From the NCBI GenBank assembly GCA_963966185.1, contig CAWZYM010000217.1, positions 451,501-515,500 of the forward strand: a DNA stretch of 64,000 nt, given 5' to 3'. This DNA is from Rhabditoides inermis. Lineage: Eukaryota > Nematoda > Chromadorea > Rhabditida > Rhabditidae. Position 1 is the first letter of the stretch. Each line of letters opens with the position of its first letter. Of this stretch, positions 22,459-48,092 are shown piece by piece. Position numbers and translations under genes: made by a program. The notes below the pieces were generated by a model. The model was given only the letters and a program-made list of their open reading frames with translations, ran no database searches and was not told the origin of the DNA.

Positions 22459-23065
22459 GTGACAGGTGTTTGACGTGTGAACGCCGGTCTGCCCAGGACC
22501 TACCTGCTAGGGACATCCGCATGAGCGGATGTGCCAACCCAGAGGACTTCGATATGAAACCACAAAACTGCTACCGTTGATGACGTACTTACCGCTGGAC
22601 GACTACTTGCTACAGTTGCACGCAGTACGTTGGATGCAAGTGAATACAAGAGACCGAGTAGTGGCATCTTTATATAGCACATCAGACATACAACGCACTG
22701 GCGAGAATGGATGGAAGCAAGGTAGGGATATCGGCCGCAAGGCCGAAGCCTACGGAAATACGCGGGGATGACACCCCTCGGTGGTCTGTGGTTGGACCGG
22801 TGGTCTCAGGACTGGTTACTGGGCATCAGCTACCGCCGTACTGAACCGACGACTGAGTCGGGACGGGGGCTTATATAGTGGAAGGGGGCGGGGCGGAGCG
22901 TCGTCTGGACCAATGGGCGAGCGACGCGAGTCCCGCCTGTTCCCGCTTGTTATCGGTAGATCACCCGCCGTGCCGTTGGCTGCAATCAATGATCAGACTA
23001 GAGTCCAAGAAAGCATCTCTCACGCAGAGTGAGATGCGACAGACAGAGAGTGTCTCTCTGTCACA
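22459..23065 (-). repeat. 5' LTR (sense orientation minus)
   Basis: Second copy of the 607 bp repeat. The sequence just inside it (22458 downward) reads tgatagcagcgag, the expected position of a primer-binding site. It resembles the 3' end complement of an initiator-Met tRNA only in its first bases, so the primer is uncertain. Confidence 0.93.
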
Positions 23066-23353
23066 CTATATCTTTCTCTCTTTCTTTTTTCTCTCAGTAT
23101 TTTATTCTATAGAAACAGTATCATGTTCTCTATATCTCTATTGTCTACTGTCAACTTTCTAGAGACACTAATACTATGTTCTCATACTAATACTATGTTC
23201 TTGTTTGTATACTGCATCTTTTTCTTCTACTGTGACAACAACTTTCTAGAGACATTACTATGTTTTCTTTTGTCTACTTCTCGTCACCTTTTCCACTCTC
23301 ACTCTCACATCTGCAGTAACCACTATCACTGCGACTTTCGAGAGACAGTTATG

Positions 23354-23406
23354 TCTACTCTCCCTCTCTCTCCTCTTTTCTCTCTCCTATTCTCTCTCTC
23401 TCTCCT

Positions 23407-23477
<71 letters not shown>
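23354..23477. repeat. (TC)n microsatellite
   Basis: CT-rich, pure for about 70 bp. Part of a TC-rich stretch (23066-23640) with a repeated actttc-agagaca motif about every 100 bp. Confidence 0.9.
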
Positions 23478-23480
<3 letters not shown>

Positions 23481-23640
23481 ATACTTTCACGTCCCCACTG
23501 CGGTGACAACAACTTTCTAGAGACAGTACTATGGTACCTTCTGTCTACTCTTCTATTCACTGACTTTCGAGAGACAGTTATGTAAAAACTTTTTTAAACA
23601 GAAAGTACTCTTCTTTACTGTCTTTTTTCCCTACTGTCTA

Positions 23641-24519
23641 CTCTCTCACGTTCTAAAAATATAATTTGACCGCCTGTGCTTGCCAAATGACATGTAAGGT
23701 GAACTCGATTCTCACCTCACCTCACTTCCACTCGACACTGTACTGCATCGAAAAGCGGAATTTCAGGCTGAATATGTACAATAATACAAGTAATAAACTC
23801 AAAACTTAGTTTCAACTGAAAAAAAGAAACAGTAAATAGTTCTATATTACGTGTTACGTCTACAATGACTTCGAGAAAAGAAGCCGGCTGGCGCGCCCTA
23901 ACACGTTGTGCGCACGTGTGAAGGAGTTTGAAACAGTTTGAGGTTGATTTGATCGTTAGAAAGCACTATCTATTGACGTCTCGAAACAATTTACTTAAAT
24001 AACTTAACTTTCAACCTTCAACTTCACAAATGTATACCGCCACATCTCTTTCTCCTCTACACTGTGAGTAGCATCATCCATCTTAATGTGCGTGTGATAG
24101 ATCGCGTGTGGGGGCACCATTCATACATACATACATAGTAGTGTTCGCTACGCTGCTGCCACAACATGTTCAAAACCATCACGTATTTATTTAGCACTCA
24201 TTCATCCGTTACAAACTAAATAAAAAATTCATGTCATGGATTCTTTTCGAATATGTAGTATGAACTTGTCAAATTTCGGTGAATACGAAAATGTATTTCT
24301 CAATTTACAAAACTGAACTTCATAAAATATTATTTGTGAACAATGATCCAATGGACCTCAAACGCGTATTTTACCAGAAAACGAGTTGAGAAAAGTATCT
24401 TTTCACTTCTACATGGTTCAGAGAAACTGTGAACAATAGAAATATTTAATAAATATCGAGAATATAAAATAACAAACGTGAAACCAATCGACGAAAACGA
24501 AACGTGCGACCGACAACTT
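23641..24519. other. AT-rich intergenic, no gene seen
   Basis: No coding or RNA signal recognised. Confidence 0.5.
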
Positions 24520-24604
24520 TTCGTAGTGTATGGGATTGTCCCCGGTCTGCGCGCACACTCCGCGAGTGTGCGCGCAGACCGGGGACAATCCCAAACACTA
24601 CGAA
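24520..24604. repeat. Near-perfect 41 bp inverted repeat with a 3-nt loop
   Basis: Arms 24520-24560 and 24564-24604 pair at 40 of 41 positions (one A/T mismatch), loop cgc. GC-rich core (ccccggtctgcgcgcacactc) in an otherwise AT-rich region. Could be a tiny palindromic MITE or a hairpin RNA. No flanking duplication found. Confidence 0.92.
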
Positions 24605-24820
24605 GTTTACGAACACCTATTTTACATATTCTGTTCATTTTCAGCATACATTATATTTATGAAAAGAGATTGTATTTTCATATATTTTTACGTGCTAGTT
24701 GTAGTTTATTCACAAAATTTAGAGTGGTATGCTTCTTTAATGCTTCTCACAAGAAACCCCCAACAATTTCTCGCGAACTCTATACTGTAAATGTTTTTTT
24801 TTAAAGGAAAAGAAAAAGAA

Positions 24821-24862
24821 AGCCCAAAATCTGTAGCCCAAAATCTGTAGCCCAAAATCTGA
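24821..24862. repeat. 14 bp tandem repeat, 3 copies
   Basis: Unit agcccaaaatctgt repeated three times, the last one partial. Confidence 0.9.
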
Positions 24863-24971
24863 ATCTAAATTGCATCGGACATATCGTGTTCTTACAGTAA
24901 GAACGGACCTCATTGTTATACTGATAAACATACCCATTAATCATATACTGACAATACTAACACTCATGCGC

Positions 24972-25493
24972 TAGAGATGGTCCGGTAAACCGTCATTTCG
25001 GTTATTTTTCCGGTTTTCGGTTATTTAACCGCTTCGGTTAACCGGTTGAGCGAAACCGGAAACCGTTTTGATTTCGGTTAACCGGTTAACCGAACCTAAA
25101 AACCGTGACAGAAACCGGTTTTCGGTTAACCGAACCGGTTAACCGAATCGTTCGGTTAACCGAATTCCCTGTAGCTGACTGTCTAGGCAAGTTCGACGCT
25201 CGTATTGTCAAATTTCTCGAGTTTTATGATGTAACAATGGCGGTAACTGACAAATAAGATTGAAAATCTTTGATGATCTCAGACCTTCATTGACGGTTTC
25301 GATAACCGAAAACCGGTTAAAACCGGTTAACCGAAACCGGTTTTTTGAAGTCACGGTTAGGTTAACCGGTTAACCGAAAACCGTTTCAAAATCGGTTAAC
25401 CGGTTAACCGGAACCGGTTTTTCGAAATTTCGGTTCGGTTAACCAGTTTAACCGAACCGAAAAACCTTGAAGAGTTTAACCGGACCATCTCTA
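24972..25493. mobile_element. hAT-like MITE (522 bp) made of GGTTAACCG palindromes
   Basis: Ends tagagatggtccgg and ccggaccatctcta are inverted. The flanks ctcatgcgc (24963-24971) and ctcatgcc (25494-25501) look like an 8 bp TSD with one indel. The interior is dozens of overlapping ggttaaccgg/aaaccggtt palindromes around a unique centre (25170-25290). No ORF. Confidence 0.82.
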
Positions 25494-25684
25494 CTCATGC
25501 CATATAAACTTTTATCTAATCTAACCACGCTGCAGACTATCGTTCCCTCTCTTCCTTCCTCCTCCCTTGTTGCTGTCTCCTTTCAGCCGACACGAGGGGG
25601 CGGGGCTTGTAAGGGAAGAAAGGGAGAAAGAGGGAATATAGGATCGAATATCGCACACTTCCCCCACTTCTTTTTTATTCCACC

Positions 25685-30617
<4,933 letters not shown>

Positions 30618-31115
30618 ACAAGCACTCTCTCCCTTCTCGCACGCCTCATGCATGCTTCGTATAGGCGTCTGCCGTCTCCTGTTGCTGTCTCTTTTCCAAT
30701 GACGTCGGTCACACCAACCACGCATCCGAGAAGTAGCCTCGCAGCCTTTGTTTACTTTTTCTATATGCAACAAATCATGCATGAAATGGTTCCGTATGTG
30801 TATTGTATGTGTATGTTGTATCACATCGAAATGTCAGTGTTCATTATGGTTTATGGAGATATAAAATTATTAATATGCAATTTGTTTTTAACATCTTCAT
30901 TCTCTGCCACCGCGCGTGACTACTTGTAATTGTGTATGAGATCTGCAGTGTAGGAGAATTGTTGACTCATGTTGTGGTATTTACTAATTACGACCATTTC
31001 TCAACGTAATTCGTTTTACATCTCACTCTTAGAGGTGTAGAGAGGACAAGTAGACAAGTTAGCTCATAGTATGCGTATGATTTAATAGTTCTGCAGGTAC
31101 TGGCCAACTCTGTAC
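30618..31115. other. Intergenic after the Srt gene
   Basis: AT-rich. No gene seen. Confidence 0.5.
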
Positions 31116-31660
31116 CAGAGGTGGCCAGTCAAACGGCCCTTTGCGGCCGATTTGGCGCAAATCGGCTAAAACGGCTGCAAAGCTCATTTCTCGGGTCTCA
31201 GTTGAGCTACAAAGTTCTAGTTTAGCGGAATCGAACGCTCTTCGAGTGATCTATCGGACTGTATAGTTGGTTCCAGTTGAATAAATTCAAAAAAGCCTGC
31301 TTTCACACCCCTGATATTTACCCCTTCTGAGCGGTCGGCGAGACTCGCATTTGCATATCCACCATGTCCATATCCACTGTTCCGTTCATCAATGATGTAC
31401 ATCGTTGCCGATAGTTGCCCTCTCTCGCTCGCCGCTAGCGTGGATATGCAAATGCGAGTCTCGCCGACCGCTCAGAATGGGTCAAAATCAAGGGTGTGAA
31501 AGGAACCAACTATGCAGTCCGATAGATCACTCGAAGAGCGTTCGATTCCGCTAAACTAGAACTTTGTAGCTCAATGGAGACCCGAGAAAGGAGCTTTGCA
31601 GCCGTTTTAACCGATTTGCGCCAAATCGGCCGCAAAGGGCCGTTTGACTGGCCACCTCTG
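31116..31660. mobile_element. Foldback element with about 240 bp inverted arms
   Basis: The ends cagaggtggccagtcaaacg and their complement match. The arms remain inverted with gaps through ggaaccaacta, ttcacaccc and gatatgcaaatgcgagtctc, leaving a loop of about 70 bp (31365-31438). TIR sequence suggests a hAT-related MITE. The left flank (31099-31113) carries another copy of the end in the opposite direction (actggccaactctgta), so an older element end may be adjacent. No clear TSD. Confidence 0.85.
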
Positions 31661-32408
31661 TAACCTTTAACTTTTATTCAATTTGCACTTGCATCCGGAA
31701 CCGCAAGTAACTGTTGATGTCAGATAGCATGTTATTACTATTAGTACTAAGAACAACAGTTTATTATCGCGTATTCATCAGTAAGTAGAAGTGAACAATA
31801 AAAAATACAACAAGTATAAAATAATTACGTAAGGTGTTAAATAAAGTTCGTAAATACTATAGACATTTCACAAAAAATGTGAACAAATAGTGTGTTAAGG
31901 TAGTTATGTATTTGCGACTTCTGGGAAAGTTTTGATTCAAGCTGCGAAAGATCCGGTCTTCAACGATCAATCGTGAAGAAACGTCTCCGAGAATGTCATC
32001 GTTTTATTTGAGGATTCCTGTTTCCAGTCTCAATGTCGTAGATGTAGTGTAGAGAGTAGCAAAAGCATTCCGGGGCGCGGTTCAGTGTACAAATCGTTCG
32101 TCTCTCAATCTTTCAATCGATCCCCCTCGGAGTCAACCATTCCTGTAATTCATGCAGCCCCTGTGGTGTGGCAACTCACTCTCATGGTAGCCAGGCCAGA
32201 AGACGTCACTGCATCTACGGACTCAAGTACGGAATTCAAGACGTCCGACGCCACCCAACCCTACTTCCTCTGCTTCAAACAATGTTGCACCACTTATTAC
32301 AGCCACATATTTTGTCTCCATTTGATTCCTGAATACGCAATGATAAACAATTGAATTCAAATCAAGTCATTTATTCAGAATCGTCGTGAATATGGTATTT
32401 ACTATAGT
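31661..32408. other. Intergenic, no gene seen
   Basis: AT-rich. One 89-codon plus-strand frame (32085-32354) has no recognisable feature and I do not call it. Confidence 0.5.
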
Positions 32409-32612
32409 TTACGGCGCTGATCCTGCAATCACCTTGCTCCACTCTTCGAGGTCTCCTCGTGCCAGTTGAATCCACTCAGCTCCGATACGTCCTCCTCGTG
32501 CCAGAACTTCCTTCAGGTCGTCGCGCCAGAACATGTAGGGCGCTCCAACCCGCCTTGATACGGCAATGCTTCCTCTGCTTACGTTGTCGTAATCCAGATT
32601 TAGAGAGGACAA
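32409..32612 (-). mobile_element. Possible LINE 3' terminal ORF remnant
   Basis: 67 codons with FWRDDLKEVL, then WIQLARGDLEEW. This matches the pattern (G-R-P-x-x-x-W-x-DD-L ... W-x-x-x-A-x-D-x-x-x-W) seen at the C-terminus of some nematode non-LTR retrotransposon polyproteins. No RT core nearby. Assigned by pattern alone. Confidence 0.4.
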
Positions 32613-33476
32613 GCTAGTGTTAGATAGGACATGTATATGAATATGAATAGTTTAATAATTATATAGGAAAGCATCAACTTTTATTCAATTTGCACTTGCA
32701 ACCCAAGTGTCTAGTAATTGTATACATATGTCATTTGTAATTACGTCAATAAAATATGTAGTATATTATTCAAAATTCCCGAAAAGTGGTGAACAGGGTG
32801 TTCAGCGGTTTAGCCTAGGTACATATCTAGGAGTCTAGGAAGTAGGGTTTACGGGGGTGGGTTTGTTTTGTACGTACAAATCTGAGTATTGAATCTCTAC
32901 GTCTCCTTCTTTGCAGGAATGTGTTTGTTTTAGATGTATGAAACGTGTTCTGTAATCATCCCATTGGCAGGATACCACGTGATAAGCAAAGCAATTAACA
33001 ATGAAGGTGGAGGAGGGGGGCAACAGTTGAGCTCTAATCGTAAGTACATATACAGAATTTCGATTTATTACACATACACACTCAAATACACACATACAGC
33101 CGGGATCCGCGCGCGGATCGATTGCCATTCAGAAGTCATTCTCCGATAGAAAGGGGAGATGAGATTGCGACAAACAAAATCAATAGAACACTCTCTTCGG
33201 TCTAGAAAGAGGAAGAAAGGCGAGAGGAGGAGGAAGGTGAGCAGTATAGAGGGTAGAGGGGACGCTAGAGTGGACTAGAAACAGGCAGTGCACTGCGGTG
33301 GAAAACGAACGAAACACACTCGAGAAGTATGAATATGCAGAGACAGAGAGGAGACAGCAAAGGTGTAAATATATAAACAAAAGTCAAATATAAACAAGGG
33401 AGGCATCTCTTGCAGTAAAAGGCACTTGTGCAAATGAATAGAATATGCTTGTATTTGGAAGGAGAGGTGGGTGGCG
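32613..33476. other. Intergenic, 3' flank of vinculin
   Basis: AT-rich, includes the likely vinculin 3' UTR. No separate gene seen. Confidence 0.5.
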
Positions 33477-43262
<9,786 letters not shown>

Positions 43263-43754
43263 GGCTCGTGGAAGGATGTGGATCTACTGGCTTCTATCCA
43301 CACACTCTAGCACATAACCCTGCAACACGCATTGAAAGGAGACAAGAACGAAGCAATATATGAGCGGCAGACAATCCAAGCACGCGGCGCGAAGAACCAA
43401 TGACGACGTATAGGAGACGGGACATGAGCAATACAGGCAATATAGTCAAATCGATGATAAGAACACGGGCCGGTATCAGCTGATTCAAAGACGGCGCGTA
43501 ACACGGGTGGTGAGACTAGTCGCGCACTCGCGCCCCCTCTGCGTCTCAGCCCACTCACTGCGCACTCCGCTGTCTGCGCTCTCGCCACTCACTATGCAAA
43601 TTCCGGAGGTGAGCGGTTGGCGCCAGTTCTTACAACATGAAAAAGTGAGTGACCCGCGATGACCCTATTGCCTTGAGGGCACAACAACAACAGGCGCGTG
43701 GGTGGAGGAGTGCGGTTGATGAATAGAGTGAGGTGCGCGGAGAGGAGGGGAGAT

Positions 43755-43821
<67 letters not shown>
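43755..43821. repeat. (GA)n array
   Basis: About 33 pure GA copies. Confidence 0.95.
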
Positions 43822-44631
43822 GAGAAGAGAGTTCGCGCAGGCGCTCTCAAAAATTCTCGCCGCCCGCCGCCGCCACCCCAGCATGCAACACTCACACTCG
43901 CGGATAAGACAAACACTTGCGATCGATGCAAGCCGGGCGAAGATGAGGGATGGCCGGATCACCACAGCCCTCCTAAAAAGGACAGGCAGCGGCGAAAGTG
44001 CGCGTAATTGGGCGAGAATGGGTGGGCGCGAGAGAAGGGGGAGATTGAATTAGCCGGCTTGAAAGGGAGCGAGAATATGCAGGAATGTGGTGGGTGATGG
44101 GTGGATCGATGGCTACGGGGTGAGAGATGATCGGGGAGATCGCCTGAGGGCCGCTCGGTGGCAGCCCCGCCCACTCAGTGACTCACGGAGTGAGAGAGGG
44201 GGAGGGAGAGAGGGAGGGAGGGGGAGGGGCAGCGGTGCGGAGTCACTCGCGATGCAATGAAATGAAATGCGCACCGCACACCCAACTGCCAATGTTTTTA
44301 TTACGATTCATGTCTGCGGGTGGGTGCCGTCTGTGTGTATGTGCGATGGGGTGTCGATTCCAAATTCCACCATCCACCAACTGACTGAGTCAGAGCCGAT
44401 GGGTGGTGATGATGGATGGGGGCTGACCGCTCACATGCCATGTGTGGACATGGAGGTGTCAGCGTTCAGTGTTGTGTAGTGGCTGATTCGATTTGCAGCT
44501 GATGAAACCGGTCGGCGCGGTCAGATTGAATGGACTGCCGTCTTCGAACACTCTCTCCTCTCCCACCCACCACACGCTGTGATGGACGCGCTCGTCCCGA
44601 CGACTGTCGCCACAGTGATTTACGCCATCTC

Positions 44632-44654
44632 ACCCCCCCCCCCCCCCCCCCCCC
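44632..44654. repeat. Poly(C) run
   Basis: About 23 C in a row. Confidence 0.9.
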
Positions 44655-45274
44655 GACCAATCGATCCCATCAAAACATTCCCACACACTCCCTATTCCCT
44701 TTCCCGAAACATCACTCTCCAATGTAGACCGAATCTGCATCGCATCCTGCCAGTCAACAACACACGTTCAGTAAAAGTGTTTACGATCACTATCGCACTA
44801 GCAGTTACTGATCACTGATATCGAATTTTCTAATTATTTCCAAGTTATCGTTTATAAGTTATTCTAATTTTTTGTTCGCGCCAAGACCATTTTTTGAATG
44901 TTTGCGCGCGAAACGCCACTCATGTTGCGATTTTCATCGCTATTTTCCGGTTTTGATAATTGTGTTACTTTTCTTGTTGATTGTGTTTGTTGTGATTCGC
45001 ATTGACCCAATCCACTGTCCTTCTTTATTCCACCCTTTCACTGATCGGATCAATGCCACAAATCCACGTGTTTTCCGATCGCCTCGCTACTTTGTTTGCT
45101 CTTTGATGCCGTCCGCCGCTATTTCCGTTGTGTTTCACTTTCTATTACTTGATGAAATCGATATTCTTCTTCGTTTTCATGCATATCATTGCAGACTCGC
45201 TGTCCGCGAGGGTGTGTGTGACAGCTTCGGCGTGGTCGGATTGATTGTACTGGTTCAACTCGTGGCGACTGAAG

Positions 45275-47506
45275 ATGGGTTGTGTGAACAGCACCGACCA
45301 GAGCGCTAAGCTGCGCTCCAAGCAGATCGATGATATGCTCAAGGTATACACTTCAGTTCGAAATTGTGAACTTTTTTTGTGATATTTATGAGGCACACGC
45401 TTGCTGGCAAAACTTGTATGGTGTGTTGTTGAGGCTGACGGTGAGCGGGCGACGCGGGAGGTGAAGCTGCTGCTGCTGGGATCGGGCGAGAGTGGCAAGT
45501 CGACGATCGTCAAGCAGATGAAGATCATCCATGAGGCAGGGTACACGCTCGAGGAGCGCAAGCTGTACAGATCCGTCGTCTTCAACAACACTATACAGGC
45601 ATGTTTGAATATGTTTTTATCCCTTGCAATCTCTTTGGTTTCCATGCAAGTAGACCAAGAAACATTTCTAATGGACCATGGTGTTCACTTGTTTTCGATT
45701 TTGAACTACACCTTCACCCCTTTTTGTTTGTTTGTATACTTCCTACTTCCGGTGACATGTGCATGTTGCAGTCTATGATGGCCCTGCTGCGAGCGATGGC
45801 TCAGTTGAAGATCGAATTCGCGAATCCGGTGCGCATGGACGACGCCAGGGAGTTCATGCAGCTATCGCAGGTACCTTGCTCATGCTTGGTCCTCCTTCAT
45901 ATCATTCGAGTATTCTACATTTTGAAATATATAAGTCGTTTCATTTCTGCAAAACAAACATGTATTTATGCAGGCTTCGGACGACAGTGAGCTCTCGCCG
46001 GATCTGGCCGCTGTGATGATGCGACTGTGGGAGGACAGGGGTGTGCAGGAGACGCTGTCACGGTACGGTATCGTTTATTGGGGTACTGTAGAAGGGATAC
46101 TAGACACTGTTTACTTACATTTACCACGTTTTTGTTACTGTAATTTGCTTCATGCACACTGTATCGTGTTTCAGCTCTCGCGAGTACCAGCTGAACGACT
46201 CTGCGCCCTACTACCTCTCGGCCCTGCAGCGCCTTCAGGCACACGACTATGTCCCCACACAGGTACGGTACTATCAATGGGATTACGGTAGCATCACCGT
46301 TCTACGAGTATTATAGTAGCAGGTCATACTCTAAATTGATTAGTTCGTTATTTGACGGGTTACTGTACCTTGCAGGACGATATTCTGCGCACTCGCGTGA
46401 AGACAACGGGAATCGTCGAGACCCAGTTCACATACAAGGACCTTCTGTTCAAGTGAGTGTCCCCTTGGCCAGATCGGAGTCCCGTCTCCACTTACAGGAT
46501 GTTCGACGTGGGCGGGCAGCGTTCGGAGCGAAAGAAGTGGATCCACTGTTTCGAGGGGGTGACCGCCGTCATCTACTGCGTGGCGATGAGCGAGTACGAC
46601 ATGGTGCTGGCAGAAGACGATGAGATGGTGAGGGTACTGTACTGACGGGATGAGATTACTGTAGAAGTCGATTGATTGATGTTTTCTCCATCTGTTCGGA
46701 TCCTATATTGGTTTAATGAATATGATTGATGACTTGTTGTGGTAGTGAAACTTACAAATAGCAAATTTCAAAAATGACTATTCACGTTTTCAGAATCGCA
46801 TGATCGAGTCGATGAAGCTGTTCGACAGTATCTGCAACAACAAGTGGTGGGGGTTGTTTATGATTATGCTTGTTTATGTGTACGTGATTTGTTTACCAGT
46901 TTATGCATTCATCCCCTAGGTTCATCGACACGTCGATGATTCTGTTCCTGAACAAGAAGGATCTGTTCGAGCAGAAGGTGAAGCGCAGTCCCATCACCAT
47001 CTGCTTCCCAGAGTACAGAGGTATGCAGCATAATAAACAAATGTGAGACGAATTCGGGATGGTTTATAGCTGCAATTTTATGCTCGAATACCCTGCCTGA
47101 TATTCTGATGAGATGAGATACCGAGACGCTGGAGCTTTGTTTTTATATTGCGATAGCTATACTTTACATTGCATATTTTCAACTCTGAAGTTCCCATTTC
47201 TGTATATCGGTCTTGATAAATACATTATACTTATCATTTATGTTTTACAGGCGCGAACAACTACGAGGAGGCGGCGGCGTACATCCAGACACAGTTCGAG
47301 AAGATGAACCATCGGAGGGACGGGTACAAGGAGGTGAGGGGGTAGAGGGAGAGAGAGAGGCTGTTTGGGAACATTGTGTACCGTGTTTGTGGCAGATCTA
47401 CACGCACTTTACGTGCGCGACCGACACGAACAACATCCGCTTCGTATTCGACGCAGTCACTGACATCATCATCCGAGAGAACCTCAAGAACTGCGGACTC
47501 TTCTAG
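45275..47506 (+). CDS. Heterotrimeric G-protein alpha subunit, Gi/o class, 354 aa
   Basis: GTPase that relays GPCR signals at the plasma membrane. Exons: 45275-45343, 45434-45598, 45772-45870, 45974-46062, 46175-46262, 46376-46452, 46498-46627, 46794-46846, 46920-47020, 47251-47333, 47396-47506. Phases close, and 354 aa is the standard Gi length. MGC start gives N-myristoylation and palmitoylation sites. G1 is GSGESGKST (Ser where GAGESGKST is usual). Switch I RVKTTGI contains the Arg finger, switch II is [13 protein letters not shown]4 is NKKD, G5 is TCATDT. The end NCGLF has the Cys at -4 used by pertussis toxin. Intron 2 has a GC donor. It ends GLF rather than GLY, so it is more Gi- than Go-like; an exact nematode gpa gene cannot be named. 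Confidence 0.97.
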
Positions 47507-48092
47507 ACGGTAAGCGGTATGACGATTGGGCTACGGTATCGAGATGGTACTGTGGTTATGAGACTAGTTTCAGGCTAGAAGCATCTTTCCCTTCGTAGGC
47601 GGCAATTTCATTCACTTGTGCTATTCGCTCAACCGTCACTTTGCTCTCTTCTCTTTCTATCACTGTCGCCCCTCCGTTCACTTGGCATAATCTCTCTTCT
47701 CTCCGATCCGGCGACGTCTCTTCTCTTCTATGACTGAATACCAGTGCTTTATCCGCCTTACACACAGCCTCATCTGCCTCTCCCTTCTGAATGCCCAAGC
47801 ATTCGCCCCCACCCACACCAACTACAGTATTCCAAACGCCTTTGATTATGTGTTTGTGCGCGTGCCTGTTTTAAGTGTATGTTGTAGTAAACATAATTTA
47901 TGGTTGCGTGAAGTTCACAATATACATTCGAGACGTCGACCTATGTAGAAATGGGGTATGGAGAGAAAGGAATAACTGCAGGTGAAGTTGTGGCAAGTAG
48001 CGGATAGACCTCTTTCGAGACAGTCATTTGGGAGTTTCGGTGAGACTTTCAGCTCGATGAGATCATAGAGAAAGGTTAGTGATATGGGGGGA
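47507..48092. other. Convergent 3' interval between Gi-alpha and DEG/ENaC gene 1
   Basis: 586 bp, no further gene. Should hold both 3' UTRs. Confidence 0.55.

Larger units (their letters stand above)
13637..22777. repeat. Dispersed 14-nt stem-loop family inside the LTR element
   Basis: Ten copies: 13637-13650 and 22764-22777 (LTRs), 14887-14900, 16754-16767, 19596-19609, 19775-19788, 19834-19847, 21893-21906, 22042-22055, 22095-22108. Each is a 4-bp stem around a conserved 6-nt loop (RYRACA). Stem pairs vary together: GGGG/CCCC, AGGG/CCCT and GAGG/CCTC; only 19834 has a mismatch. Flanks are conserved too (AACGC before, TCAGGARAGACAGA after). Confidence 0.8.
13332..23065 (-). mobile_element. 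LTR retroelement, 9.7 kb, probably non-autonomous
   Basis: Two direct LTRs (13332-13938 and 22459-23065) flank 8.5 kb. A 5 bp TSD, ctata, lies at 13327-13331 and 23066-23070. The sense direction is minus: a polypurine tract (aaaggggggagg, 13950-13939) abuts the 3' LTR. The LTR starts TGTGACAG and ends CTGTCAC. Coding pieces in sense order are a gag-like ORF, a membrane-protease ORF, the second half of the protease, the region before the RT, and RNase H with a conserved ADALSR end. The RT catalytic core and an integrase are not detectable. The RNase H and protease style suggests Ty3/gypsy. LTR identity by eye over the full length implies a recent insertion, so proteins were likely supplied in trans (inference). 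Confidence 0.9.
43263..45274. promoter_or_regulatory. Divergent intergenic region between vinculin and Gi-alpha
   Basis: 2.0 kb between opposed start codons. Contains a 65 bp (GA)n array (43755-43821), a poly(C) run (44632-44654) and a Lys-like agaggg repeat. No gene or named regulatory site seen. The last 400 bp may be the Gi-alpha 5' leader. Confidence 0.5.

Noticed and set aside
32085..32354. 89-codon plus-strand ORF
   Set aside because: No recognisable domain, codon bias or neighbouring splice signals.
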